From Ruminococcaceae bacterium UBA1734 (GTDB lineage Bacteria; Bacillota; Clostridia; Oscillospirales; Acutalibacteraceae), in contig DCIE01000055.1 in the NCBI GenBank assembly GCA_002315765.1, forward strand, positions 6,903-70,902: 64,000 nucleotides of DNA, written 5' to 3'. Positions 34,937 to 43,236 of this stretch are shown piece by piece. The notes beneath the pieces were generated by a model. It was not told the origin of the DNA. It made no database searches and saw only the letters and a program-made list of their open reading frames with translations. The stretch's first letter is position 1. The number at the start of each line of letters is the position of its first letter. Made by a program: the position numbers and the translations under genes.

Positions 34937-35617
34937 ATGAAAAGAAAAATTGTTCTTGCTACAATCGCTATCTGTTTGGTAGCAATCGTAGCTTGTGGTT
35001 CTTTGGCTTATTTTTCAGGCACAAAGACCATTACAAATAAGTTTAAGGTAACAGCCGAAGGTGAAAGTGAACCTGAGGACGGCGACGATATCTTTTCGGT
35101 TGAAGTAACCGAAAAAGACCCATTAGGTAATCCAACCACATCCGGTGTTACTTATTATGAAGTAATTCCGGGCAAGGTTATCGCTAAAGAGCCTGTTGTA
35201 AAGAATACAGGTAAGTTTGACCAGTGGGTTCGTTTAACCGTTACATTCACATTGGCAAACGAATGGGATAACGCTGATACTCAGCTTACTAAAGATAATC
35301 TTTTTGACAAGATTATTCTTGCTGATGCTAACTGCGGTTACGATGCTACAAAGTGGGACCGTGGAACAACCAAGAAGGACAGCGCAGCTAATACAGTAAG
35401 TTATATATTCTATTATAAGAACAAGCTTGCTCCGGATGAGACTGTAGCATTGTTCAAGGAATTAACCATTCCTACCTATCTTGATAATGACGATATGGCA
35501 GAACTTGCCGAATTCGATATCAAGGTAACAGCCGATGCTATTCAGGCTGACAACACAGGAACAACTGCTAAGGGCACATTCGAAAGCACAAATCCTGTTT
35601 ATTGGACTGAAAAATAA
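34937..35617 (+). CDS. SipW-dependent secreted protein 2 (TasA/CalY-like)
   Basis: A 226-residue protein with a SipW-type signal (GSLAYFSGTKTITNKFKV). The mature part repeats the pattern of protein 1: YYEVIPGKVIAKEPVVKNTG then QWVRLTVTF, matching the family consensus P-G-x-x-x-x-K-x-V-x-V-x-N-T-G. It is 36 bases after protein 1. A second fibre subunit or a tip component is likely. Confidence 0.8.
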   Translation: MKRKIVLATIAICLVAIVACGSLAYFSGTKTITNKFKVTAEGESEPEDGDDIFSVEVTEKDPLGNPTTSGVTYYEVIPGKVIAKEPVVKNTGKFDQWVRLTVTFTLANEWDNADTQLTKDNLFDKIILADANCGYDATKWDRGTTKKDSAANTVSYIFYYKNKLAPDETVALFKELTIPTYLDNDDMAELAEFDIKVTADAIQADNTGTTAKGTFESTNPVYWTEK

Positions 35618-35655
35618 TTAGTCCCAATAAAAAACATTTTTTTGTTTGACCTTTA

Positions 35656-35684
35656 ACCCTACGGGTATATTATGCCCGTGGGGT
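35656..35684 (+). other. 12-bp stem-loop in fibre operon
   Basis: ACCCTACGGGTA pairs with TGCCCGTGGGGT over 12 positions with two G-U, loop of five. No U-tract follows, so it is not a standard terminator. It may protect the 3' end of the upstream mRNA. Confidence 0.7.
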
Positions 35685-35709
35685 GGCGTCAACTGACGGT
35701 TCTACTTTT

Positions 35710-35762
35710 GGTAGCATCGGAATAGATGATAGATTTTCGGTGTCGTTTATTCCGATTCTACC
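35710..35762 (+). other. 15-bp stem-loop in fibre operon
   Basis: 35710-35724 pairs with 35748-35762 at 14 of 15 positions, with outer TTT/AAA pairs also possible. An A-rich run follows. It lies 34 bases before the next gene. It is the second of two stem-loops in a 180-base gap, while other gaps in this operon are 14-70 bases. Confidence 0.7.
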
Positions 35763-35796
35763 GAATACCAAAAAAATAATCTTAAAGGTGATGTTT

Positions 35797-36351
35797 ATGA
35801 AGAGATTAAAAGTTCTGATTAGTTTAGCCCTTGTTTTTGCGGCACTTCTTTCATACGGTACCTATTCTCTTATTACCGGAGAAGGTATTGCAAAAAACAT
35901 TATTACAATGGGCACAATTAACTTTGAAATCAAGGAGTTAGGTAAGGGCGGAAAACCCTTCCCCACCGAAGGTGTCTATGTACTTCCGGGTAGCACGGTA
36001 GATAAGGTTGTATCTATCAAGAATACCGGATTACAAAAGATTTACTTTAGAATAAAACTGTTAAAGAGTGTGGAAAACTCCGACCTTCCCGCCGAAGAGC
36101 AGTTAAAACTCGATATTAATACTACCGAGTGGACCTATAAAGACGGATATTATTATCATAACGAAGCCATCGGCATAGGTAAAGAGACTACACCTTTGTT
36201 TACCAAGGTATATGTTGACGGTGCTTCGGTTGATAATAAGTATTTAGGCAAGACCTTCTTATTAAAGGTTCGTGGCGAATATGTACAAAGCAAAAATAAC
36301 GGAAACAGTCCATTTGAAGCAGTTGGCTGGTCCGCAGATTCCGGTGAATAA
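35797..36351 (+). CDS. SipW-dependent secreted protein 3, small
   Basis: A 184-residue protein. Signal region KRLKVLISLALVFAALLSYGTYSLITGE is a divergent SipW-type signal, followed by ITMGTINFEIKE, the standard first strand of small TasA-like proteins. The VLPGSTVDKVVSIKNTG and KIYFRIKL strands follow the same consensus as proteins 1 and 2. ATG at 35797 has AAAGGTGAT; the longer reading from 35683 runs through the stem-loop and is rejected. Confidence 0.75.
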   Translation: MKRLKVLISLALVFAALLSYGTYSLITGEGIAKNIITMGTINFEIKELGKGGKPFPTEGVYVLPGSTVDKVVSIKNTGLQKIYFRIKLLKSVENSDLPAEEQLKLDINTTEWTYKDGYYYHNEAIGIGKETTPLFTKVYVDGASVDNKYLGKTFLLKVRGEYVQSKNNGNSPFEAVGWSADSGE

Positions 36352-36365
36352 GGAGGTTGATGACT

Positions 36366-39005
36366 ATGAAAAACAGAATTAAATTTTCTCATATAATAAC
36401 CAGCATAGTTTTAGTTGTCAGCATAGTTGTCGGCGTTTTCGGTATGGGCAATATGACAACAACTGCCGATACCCCGGGAATAAAAACTTCCGATTTGGAA
36501 AAAATCGTTCTTGACAAAAAGGTTACAGACTCTGACCCGTCAGACGAAATTTATACCCTTACCATTGACACCTTTGTTACAGGTGATATCGTTGTAAAGG
36601 ATACCAAGACGGTTCATCCTGCCGATATAGTAATGGTACTTGATACTTCCGGTTCTATGAGTGATTCTTTAGGTACTTCAACAAGGTTGAAAGAACTTAA
36701 AAGCTCCGCAAAGGCATTTTTAACCAAACTTCAGGCAACCGGTGCCGACCACCGTGTATCCTTGGTTAAGTTTTCTTACAGTAGTTATACTTCGATAATT
36801 ACATCCAGCGTTACCGGAAACGACAGCGGATTTATTTCGGTACACAACAATGCTAAAAAGGGTGTAAACTCAAATCTTACTGACAAAATCGACGATTTAT
36901 ATGCTTACGGTTCTACAAGAGCCGATGTAGGTTTTGAAAAGGCTTATAGTTCAATAAACGGCAGAACCACAAAAACCTATAAAAATGAAGATAATGTAAC
37001 CCAAAACCGTCCGGTTGCCGTCGTATTCTTTACCGACGGTTTCCCGACTAACAGCGGTTCCGACGAATCCAACTTTGCTGAGGGTACCGAGCTTGATGTT
37101 GCAAATGCCGCACTTGTTCAAACCGATAAGCTTAAGAATGATTTCAAAGCTACAATTTATACTGTCGGTCTTAGTGCTAATGCAAATATCGGACCTGACA
37201 AGGATTATAACTTTACTACAAGATATAACAATAAGGGTAAACTTCTTTTAGAAGACGGACCTAAGGCAATGAACGCTTGGATGCATTTCTTATCAAGCGA
37301 TTACGGTGATTGCGGCGGAAGTATGTTGACACCGAACAGAACATTAAAAACCAACAACGGTTTCTATAAGTCGGCTTCCGATGCTGCCAGTCTTGCTTCG
37401 GCTTTTGATACAATTTCATCTTCTATTATTTCGGCTGTAACCACAGTTAAGATTACAAAACAAGCCGTAGTTAAGGATATTCTTTCTAACTATTTCGAGC
37501 TTCCCGCCGATGCACAAAATGTTAAGGATATCCACATTTATAAGGTTGCTTGTAACGGATATGATTCAACTAAAAAGAAATATAAATTTGACGAAGCAAA
37601 CAGAAAAGATGTCAGCACAACAACATCTCCCGATTACGACTCAAATATAAAGGTTACCATTACCGATGCCGAAATGGAAGGCGGAGTTGTTAAGAAGAAA
37701 TCAAACATCTCGGTTTCGGGATTTGACTATGCCGATAACTGCGTTGTCTATGACAGTTCTTCCGGCGCTTGTAGCGGTGCAAAGCTTCAAATTCAGTTTG
37801 ATGTTAAGTTGATTGACGGATTTGCCGGTGGTAACAATGTTCCTACCAACTCTCCCGATTCCGGTATTTATCTTGACCCCAACAGCACAGAACCCCTTAA
37901 GGCATATCCAAAGCCTTCGGTAAATGTTCAGGTTATTAAACCGGGCTTTGAGTTTGACCTTGAAGATATTACAATTTATAAGGGTAATACAGTTACAGCC
38001 GACCAATTCCTTACCTTGGGCGATGATGCAAGCGGTATAGAATATGACTATGTAACACGAAATGTTTATTACAAAGAGGGTACCGAATGGGTAAAGGCTC
38101 AGGACGACAAGTTCAGTCCGAAAAAGACTATTACCTATCCTGAAAAGCATATTAAGGTAACATTTGAACCAAAAGATATTCCTTTAAGCGGTACCGGAAA
38201 TCCGGATGCTATCGGTACGGTACAAACTACGACCGAAAGTTTGAGCAAAAAGGATTTCACCATTTATGTATTAGAGCCTACCGTTAATGTTAAGCTTAAG
38301 GATATTCAAAGATTTTACGGCACATCCTACACTCTCGGCAGTTTCGAAACTTCCGAAAAGCCAACAGTAACAGTAGATTGGAAAGAGCCGAATAACAAGA
38401 GCAACACTCCTTCAACAAAGACGGGAGTTGTAAAGCCTTTTGACGGCGATGATATTAAACTTGATTATTCTTCCACAGGTTATTCGGGAAAAATAGTCAA
38501 AACCGCTACAACTGTTTCGGTAACACCGAAATTTAATAAGCAGGTTGCATGTTTGGAAATTGCCAGTGGCGATAAGACCTCTGATTTTGCAACAAACAAA
38601 TTTACCACAAGTTGCGGTTTCGGTTGCGGAGCCGACAGAACAGACGGAACTTATAAGATTCATCCCAAGACGGGTGCTTTAACGATTTACTCCACCGGCG
38701 GCAACTACGGTGATACACACACCTACAAGATTAATAAGGACGGCACTTATTACACCACCGTGATTTTATCTTCCGGCGGAAGTGCTAAAATTTCCGAGCT
38801 TCCGGCAGGAACCTATACCGTTTCCGAAATTGACGGTTGGTCTTGGAGAGATACCGCAACATTTAAAGATTCAAAATCTTCCGCAACACTTAGTCTTACT
38901 AATGTTGAAGATGATATTACCGTTATCCACACGGCTGATTCAAATCCGTTACTTGGTTCATTTAGTTCCATAGTATCCAATATATTCGGAAAGACTAACC
39001 CATAA
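36366..39005 (+). CDS. vWA-domain adhesin with Cna-B-like C-terminal domain
   Basis: An 879-residue secreted protein. After a signal/anchor (about residues 10-28) comes a vWA domain with a complete MIDAS: DTSGS at 93-97, a Thr-Arg region after 190, and FFTDG near 215. The middle has several beta-rich segments. The end (about 780-850) has a Cna-B/SpaA-like strand pattern LPAGTYTVSEIDGWSWR with the Glu used in isopeptide bonds. There is no LPXTG motif or C-terminal span; it ends NIFGKTNP. It is likely a tip or surface adhesin. ATG at 36366 follows GGAGG by 9 bases. Confidence 0.85.
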   Translation: MKNRIKFSHIITSIVLVVSIVVGVFGMGNMTTTADTPGIKTSDLEKIVLDKKVTDSDPSDEIYTLTIDTFVTGDIVVKDTKTVHPADIVMVLDTSGSMSDSLGTSTRLKELKSSAKAFLTKLQATGADHRVSLVKFSYSSYTSIITSSVTGNDSGFISVHNNAKKGVNSNLTDKIDDLYAYGSTRADVGFEKAYSSINGRTTKTYKNEDNVTQNRPVAVVFFTDGFPTNSGSDESNFAEGTELDVANAALVQTDKLKNDFKATIYTVGLSANANIGPDKDYNFTTRYNNKGKLLLEDGPKAMNAWMHFLSSDYGDCGGSMLTPNRTLKTNNGFYKSASDAASLASAFDTISSSIISAVTTVKITKQAVVKDILSNYFELPADAQNVKDIHIYKVACNGYDSTKKKYKFDEANRKDVSTTTSPDYDSNIKVTITDAEMEGGVVKKKSNISVSGFDYADNCVVYDSSSGACSGAKLQIQFDVKLIDGFAGGNNVPTNSPDSGIYLDPNSTEPLKAYPKPSVNVQVIKPGFEFDLEDITIYKGNTVTADQFLTLGDDASGIEYDYVTRNVYYKEGTEWVKAQDDKFSPKKTITYPEKHIKVTFEPKDIPLSGTGNPDAIGTVQTTTESLSKKDFTIYVLEPTVNVKLKDIQRFYGTSYTLGSFETSEKPTVTVDWKEPNNKSNTPSTKTGVVKPFDGDDIKLDYSSTGYSGKIVKTATTVSVTPKFNKQVACLEIASGDKTSDFATNKFTTSCGFGCGADRTDGTYKIHPKTGALTIYSTGGNYGDTHTYKINKDGTYYTTVILSSGGSAKISELPAGTYTVSEIDGWSWRDTATFKDSKSSATLSLTNVEDDITVIHTADSNPLLGSFSSIVSNIFGKTNP

Positions 39006-39018
39006 GGAGGAGAAAGCA

Positions 39019-39585
39019 ATGTTAAATAAGTTTGCCGAAATTTGTAAAAGCCGCAAAGTTCTTATTACTATTACAGCAATTGCATTGTTGTTCTCTATTA
39101 TGGGAAGTATGACTTATGCGTATTTAAAGGCCGAGAGTAACAGTGTTAAAAATGGCTTTTCGCCTTATGTTAAAGGCCTTGATATTAAAGAAGATTTTGA
39201 CGGAACCGTAAAGAAGAATGTTACCGCAAAAAATGACGGTAACTCTCCGATTTATGTGAGAATTCAACTTGTAAGTTATCGTGTTAATGATGCCGGAAAC
39301 CGCATCGGAGGAACTTCATCGGTTCCTACCTTTACACCCGGCTCCGGTTGGCTAAACCAAGGCGATAATATTTATGTCTACAGTAAGCCGGTTGATGCCG
39401 GTGCAACAGCTCCGTATTTAATCGGTAATTCGGGCATCACTCTTGCTTCGAGTTATTCGGATGCTGACGGCGGTAAACAGGCTATTGATGTAACAGCACA
39501 ATCGGTTGACGCTTCTAACAAGGAAGCCGTTTCCGCAGCTTGGAATGTTAATATTTCCGCTGCCGGTGTTATTACACTTAAATAA
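39019..39585 (+). CDS. SipW-dependent secreted protein 4
   Basis: A 188-residue protein with a long N-terminal region ending in a SipW-type signal (SMTYAYLKAESNSVKNGF). The mature part has VKKNVTAKNDGNSPIYVRIQLVSY, the same strand pair as in the other fibre proteins. It is 13 bases after the vWA gene and 14 bases before the anchored protein. Confidence 0.78.
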   Translation: MLNKFAEICKSRKVLITITAIALLFSIMGSMTYAYLKAESNSVKNGFSPYVKGLDIKEDFDGTVKKNVTAKNDGNSPIYVRIQLVSYRVNDAGNRIGGTSSVPTFTPGSGWLNQGDNIYVYSKPVDAGATAPYLIGNSGITLASSYSDADGGKQAIDVTAQSVDASNKEAVSAAWNVNISAAGVITLK

Positions 39586-39599
39586 GGGAGGATGCGAAT

Positions 39600-40361
39600 A
39601 TGAAAAAACTATTTAAAACAAGTATAGCACTTCTCCTTTGCATATCATTTATGTTGACTCTTTGCGTATCGGCTTTTGCATCGACTGTTTCTTATGACGA
39701 TGTAACCGAAAAGTTTGTTTTCAAATCAGACAGCAAGGAAAACCCCACCGACTTGTTTGAAAACTTCAAGGATGCTATGCCCGGCGATAAACTTACACAG
39801 GAAATCGTTCTTACCAATGTGGAAAAGAACCGTATGAGTGTTAAGTTCTTCCTTAAATCTAAGGGTGCCGACAAGGCTTCTGAAGAATTGCTTTCAAAAC
39901 TCACCCTTTCTATTAAGGTTGACGGCGAGAAGACACCTTTCTTCAATGCTCCGGCAAATGAAGCATCAAGTCTTGCGGATTGGGTAGAGCTTGGTACTCT
40001 TCATCAGGGTGGCACGGTTAAATTAATTGCTACATTACAAATCCCTACTGATATAGACGATAAGTTTTACGGCGCAAAGGGCGAAATTGATTGGGTGTTT
40101 AAATCCGAAGAGCAACCCATTGATACTGCCCACGAAGACAGATGTCCTTACTGTAACGGTGAATGGACAAGAAAGCTCGTTAAAGGCGAGGACGGAAAGT
40201 ATTATTACTATTATGAGTGCTTGAATTCTCATACAACTCCTCCGGTACCTGTAAACGGCGAAAACTTCAATATCTATCTTTGGGGTGGCTTGGCAGTTCT
40301 TTCCGGTCTTACAGTGGCAGGAATTGTAATTGCGAAAAAGCGCAAAAAAATCAGCGAATAA
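39600..40361 (+). CDS. Membrane-anchored protein with zinc-ribbon and degenerate sorting tail
   Basis: A 253-residue protein with a signal peptide ending in VSAFAS, an Ig-like middle with IVLTNVEKNRMSVKFFL, then CPYCNGEW and ECLNSH (a possible CxxC-CxxxH zinc site outside the cell). The tail is NGENFNIYLWGGLAVLSGLTV, span, KKRKK, which copies an LPXTG protein, but the motif itself reads VPVNG. No sortase is in the window. It may anchor the fibre base in the membrane. Confidence 0.72.
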   Translation: MKKLFKTSIALLLCISFMLTLCVSAFASTVSYDDVTEKFVFKSDSKENPTDLFENFKDAMPGDKLTQEIVLTNVEKNRMSVKFFLKSKGADKASEELLSKLTLSIKVDGEKTPFFNAPANEASSLADWVELGTLHQGGTVKLIATLQIPTDIDDKFYGAKGEIDWVFKSEEQPIDTAHEDRCPYCNGEWTRKLVKGEDGKYYYYYECLNSHTTPPVPVNGENFNIYLWGGLAVLSGLTVAGIVIAKKRKKISE

Positions 40362-40366
40362 TTATT

Positions 40367-40396
40367 AAGGAACGGTAAAATGCCGTTCCTTTTTAA
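40367..40396 (+). terminator. Terminator of SipW cluster
   Basis: Perfect 9-bp stem (40367-40375 with 40383-40391) with T5. It marks the end of the fibre operon. Confidence 0.85.
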
Positions 40397-40431
40397 TATT
40401 GCAGGTAATATTACCCAACAAAAAATAAAAG

Positions 40432-40460
40432 TTGACTTTTTATTGTTAAGGGGTTATAAT
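40432..40460 (+). promoter_or_regulatory. Promoter of Asn T-box operon
   Basis: TTGACT (40432-40437), 17 bases, perfect TATAAT (40455-40460). Confidence 0.75.
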
Positions 40461-40469
40461 AATCACATA

Positions 40470-40738
40470 AATTAAAGACTTTGAGAAAGAAAAGTACCGA
40501 TTTTACGGTTTTCAGAGAGTCGCCGAGGGTGAAAAGGCGATAATACGAATTTCGGGAAGAACACTTTTTAGTCGCAATCTGAAAGCTTTTTGTCAGTAGG
40601 TGAGCCGGTAACGGACCGTTATATTCGTAAGCAGTATTTGCTGTGAGTTGACCGCTTTTGCGGTAAATCGGGTGGCACCGCGGATTGTATTTAATGCGTC
40701 TATTCGTCCTGATATTTCGGGAGAATAGGCGCTTATTA
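40470..40738 (+). promoter_or_regulatory. T-box riboswitch, Asn specifier
   Basis: Stem I base AAAGACTTTGAG pairs with CTGAAAGCTTT. AGTA and GAAG flank the specifier AAC (about 40560-40562); an AAT nearer the base would also read Asn. The T-box sequence GGGTGGCACCGCGG lies at 40670-40683, and the terminator arms GCGTCTATTC and GAATAGGCGC lie downstream with a T-rich tail. It senses uncharged tRNA-Asn for asnS and asnA. This covers the gap from 40397 on. Confidence 0.95.
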
Positions 40739-40760
40739 TTTTTTTACGGAGTTGATTTTT

Positions 40761-42137
40761 ATGAAGCACATCGACATTTTTGAAATTGAAACAAATAAGG
40801 ATTATGTTGGTAAATCGGTTAAGGTTTGCGGCTGGGTTAGAACATCAAGAGATTCCAAAAATATGGCTTTTATTGAACTTAATGACGGTACTACACTTAA
40901 GCATTTACAAATTGTAATAGACAAAGAAAAAATAAACGATGTTTCGGAGTTTATGAAGCTCGGAACTTCCCTATGTGTTGAGGGTGAGGTCGTTGAGTCG
41001 GTTGTTGCAAAGGACAGCGTTGAGATTAATGCCGATAATATAAATGTACTCGGCACCTGTCCTGCCGAATATCCTTTGCAAAAAAAGCGTCATACACTTG
41101 AGTATCTTCGTACAATTCCGGCGCTTAGGGTAAGAACAAATACCTTTAATGCGGTTTTTCGGGTTCGTTCGGTTGTTTCGGCTTGTATTCACGAGTTTTT
41201 TCAAAACAATCATTACACATATATTCATACACCTCTTATTACCGCCAGTGATTGTGAGGGCGCAGGAGAAATGTTCCGTGTAACAACGGTAGGCGTTGAG
41301 GACGGATTTAAAACTCAGGATGAGGCTGATGCCGCTGACTTCTTCGGTCGCCGTGCAGCTCTCAGTGTTTCGGGACAACTTGAGGGTGAAGTTGCCGCAA
41401 TGGCACTTGGAAAAATTTATACATTCGGACCGTCTTTCCGTGCCGAAAAAAGTAATACTCCCCGTCATGTTGCAGAATTTTGGCATGTTGAGCCGGAGGT
41501 TGCTTTTGCTGAGTTGCCCGATATTATCGAAATTGCCGAGGGACTAATTAAACATATAATAAATACCGTTTTGGAAAAATGCCAAGAAGAACTTAAATTC
41601 TTTGATGCGCATTTTGAAAAGGGACTAATAGAAAAACTAAATAATGTGGTAGCTAATGATTTTGCCGTTATGACCTATACCGAGGCAATCCAAAAGCTCA
41701 AGGAAAGCGGAGAAGAATTTAAGTATCCGGTTGAATGGGGACTTGACCTTATGACCGAGCACGAGAGATATATTTCGGAAGTTATTTGTAAGCGTCCGGT
41801 ATTCTTAACCGACTATCCAAAGGACATAAAATCCTTCTATATGAAGCAAAACCCTGACGGCAAGACAGTTGCCGCAACGGATTTATTGGTTCCCGGTGTG
41901 GGTGAAATCATAGGTTGCAGTGAGAGAGAGGCTGACCTTGATAAGCTTCTTGAAGCAATGAAAATAAGAAATATGAACCTTGAGGATTACGAGGATTATA
42001 TTTCACTTAGGCGTTTCGGTTCGGTTCCCCACAGTGGCTTTGGACTGGGACTTGAAAGAATTATTATGTATGTTACGGGAGTACAAAACATTCGCGATGT
42101 AATTTTGTACCCCAGAACTGTGGGAAATATATCATAA
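40761..42137 (+). CDS. asnS: Asparagine-tRNA ligase
   Basis: A 458-residue class II synthetase with N-terminal OB anticodon domain (VKVCGWVRTSRDSKNMAFIELNDG), motif 2 (FGPSFRAEKSNTPRHVAEFW) and motif 3 (GFGLGLERIIMYVTG). It is the AsnRS subtype rather than AspRS by the missing GAD insertion and by context: T-box with Asn specifier upstream and asnA downstream. ATG at 40761 follows GGAG. Confidence 0.96.
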   Translation: MKHIDIFEIETNKDYVGKSVKVCGWVRTSRDSKNMAFIELNDGTTLKHLQIVIDKEKINDVSEFMKLGTSLCVEGEVVESVVAKDSVEINADNINVLGTCPAEYPLQKKRHTLEYLRTIPALRVRTNTFNAVFRVRSVVSACIHEFFQNNHYTYIHTPLITASDCEGAGEMFRVTTVGVEDGFKTQDEADAADFFGRRAALSVSGQLEGEVAAMALGKIYTFGPSFRAEKSNTPRHVAEFWHVEPEVAFAELPDIIEIAEGLIKHIINTVLEKCQEELKFFDAHFEKGLIEKLNNVVANDFAVMTYTEAIQKLKESGEEFKYPVEWGLDLMTEHERYISEVICKRPVFLTDYPKDIKSFYMKQNPDGKTVAATDLLVPGVGEIIGCSEREADLDKLLEAMKIRNMNLEDYEDYISLRRFGSVPHSGFGLGLERIIMYVTGVQNIRDVILYPRTVGNIS

Positions 42138-42150
42138 GGAATGATTATTA

Positions 42151-43140
42151 ATGCAAGAATATAAATCAAAATTAGGCGTATTGGAAACACAAAAAGCAAT
42201 CAGGTCTTTGCGACATAGATTTGAAGAAAATCTTTGTGATGCATTAAATTTAACCCGTGCATCGGCACCTCTTTTTGTAAAAAGGGGCAGCGGACTAAAC
42301 GATGACCTGAACGGAGTTGAACGGCCTGTTGCCTTCGATATATTGGAAACAGGCGAAGAAGTTGAGGTTGTTCACAGCCTTGCAAAGTGGAAAAGAATGG
42401 CACTTGCAAAATACGGATTTCCGGTTCACACGGGACTTTATACCGATATGAACGCAATTCGCCGTGATGAAACCTGCGACCAAATTCACTCTCTTTATGT
42501 TGACCAGTGGGATTGGGAAAAGGTTATTACCGCCGAAGATAGAAATGTAGAATATCTTAAGGATACGGTTAAGCGAATTTATGCCGCAGTTGTGGCAACA
42601 GCCGACAGTATCGAGAGAAAGTATATGGAACTGCCAAACTATCTTCCGAGAGAAATTAAGTTTATTACTACCTATGAGCTTGAAGAAAAGTATCCCGACC
42701 TTACACCAAAGGAAAGAGAGGATAAAATCGCCGCAGAATTAGGAGCTGTATTTTTAATGCAAATCGGCGGAAGACTTAAAAACGGCGAAAAGCACGACGG
42801 CAGAGCTCCCGATTACGATGATTGGACCTTAAACGGAGATATTATTGTTTACAACAGGATAATTGATAGGGCATTTGAAATTTCTTCTATGGGTATCCGT
42901 GTTGACAAAGAGGCGCTTTTAAAGCAGTTAAAGGCTGAAAATGCAACCGATAGATTGGAGTTGCCCTTCCATAAGGCTTTAATGGAGGATAAACTGCCTC
43001 TTACAATCGGCGGCGGAATAGGACAGTCAAGGCTTTGTATGTTACTTCTTCAAAAAGCACATATAGGCGAAGTTCATTCTTCCGTTTGGCCGCAAAAGGA
43101 AATAGATTTCTGTAAGGAAATCGGCGCAACATTGCTTTAA
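42151..43140 (+). CDS. asnA: Aspartate-ammonia ligase
   Basis: A 329-residue class II synthetase-like asparagine synthetase (AsnA). It shows LFVKRGSGLNDDLNG, HSLAKWKRMAL, DMNAIRRDE and IGGGIGQSR, all AsnA motifs. It makes asparagine from aspartate, ammonia and ATP. It is 13 bases after asnS, so both come under the Asn T-box. Confidence 0.97.
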   Translation: MQEYKSKLGVLETQKAIRSLRHRFEENLCDALNLTRASAPLFVKRGSGLNDDLNGVERPVAFDILETGEEVEVVHSLAKWKRMALAKYGFPVHTGLYTDMNAIRRDETCDQIHSLYVDQWDWEKVITAEDRNVEYLKDTVKRIYAAVVATADSIERKYMELPNYLPREIKFITTYELEEKYPDLTPKEREDKIAAELGAVFLMQIGGRLKNGEKHDGRAPDYDDWTLNGDIIVYNRIIDRAFEISSMGIRVDKEALLKQLKAENATDRLELPFHKALMEDKLPLTIGGGIGQSRLCMLLLQKAHIGEVHSSVWPQKEIDFCKEIGATLL

Positions 43141-43156
43141 TGTATAACTAATTACC

Positions 43157-43186
43157 AAAACACTCACTTCGGTGGGTGTTTTCTTT
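43157..43186 (+). terminator. Terminator after asnA
   Basis: AAAACACTCAC pairs with GTGGGTGTTTT around a four-base loop, followed by CTTTT. Confidence 0.85.
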
Positions 43187-43236
43187 TACCCTTAATAATT
43201 TGGAAAAAAAGGGCAACAATACTTTTGGTGATGGAT

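Noticed and set aside
35683..35796. N-terminal extension of secreted protein 3
   Set aside because: It would be translated through the 15-bp stem-loop and places 38 residues before a normal signal peptide; the ATG at 35797 has AAAGGTGAT.
33464..40396. Sortase-assembled pilus
   Set aside because: No sortase, no LPXTG motif and no class C substrate order; the SipW signal peptides point to a TasA/CalY-type fibre.
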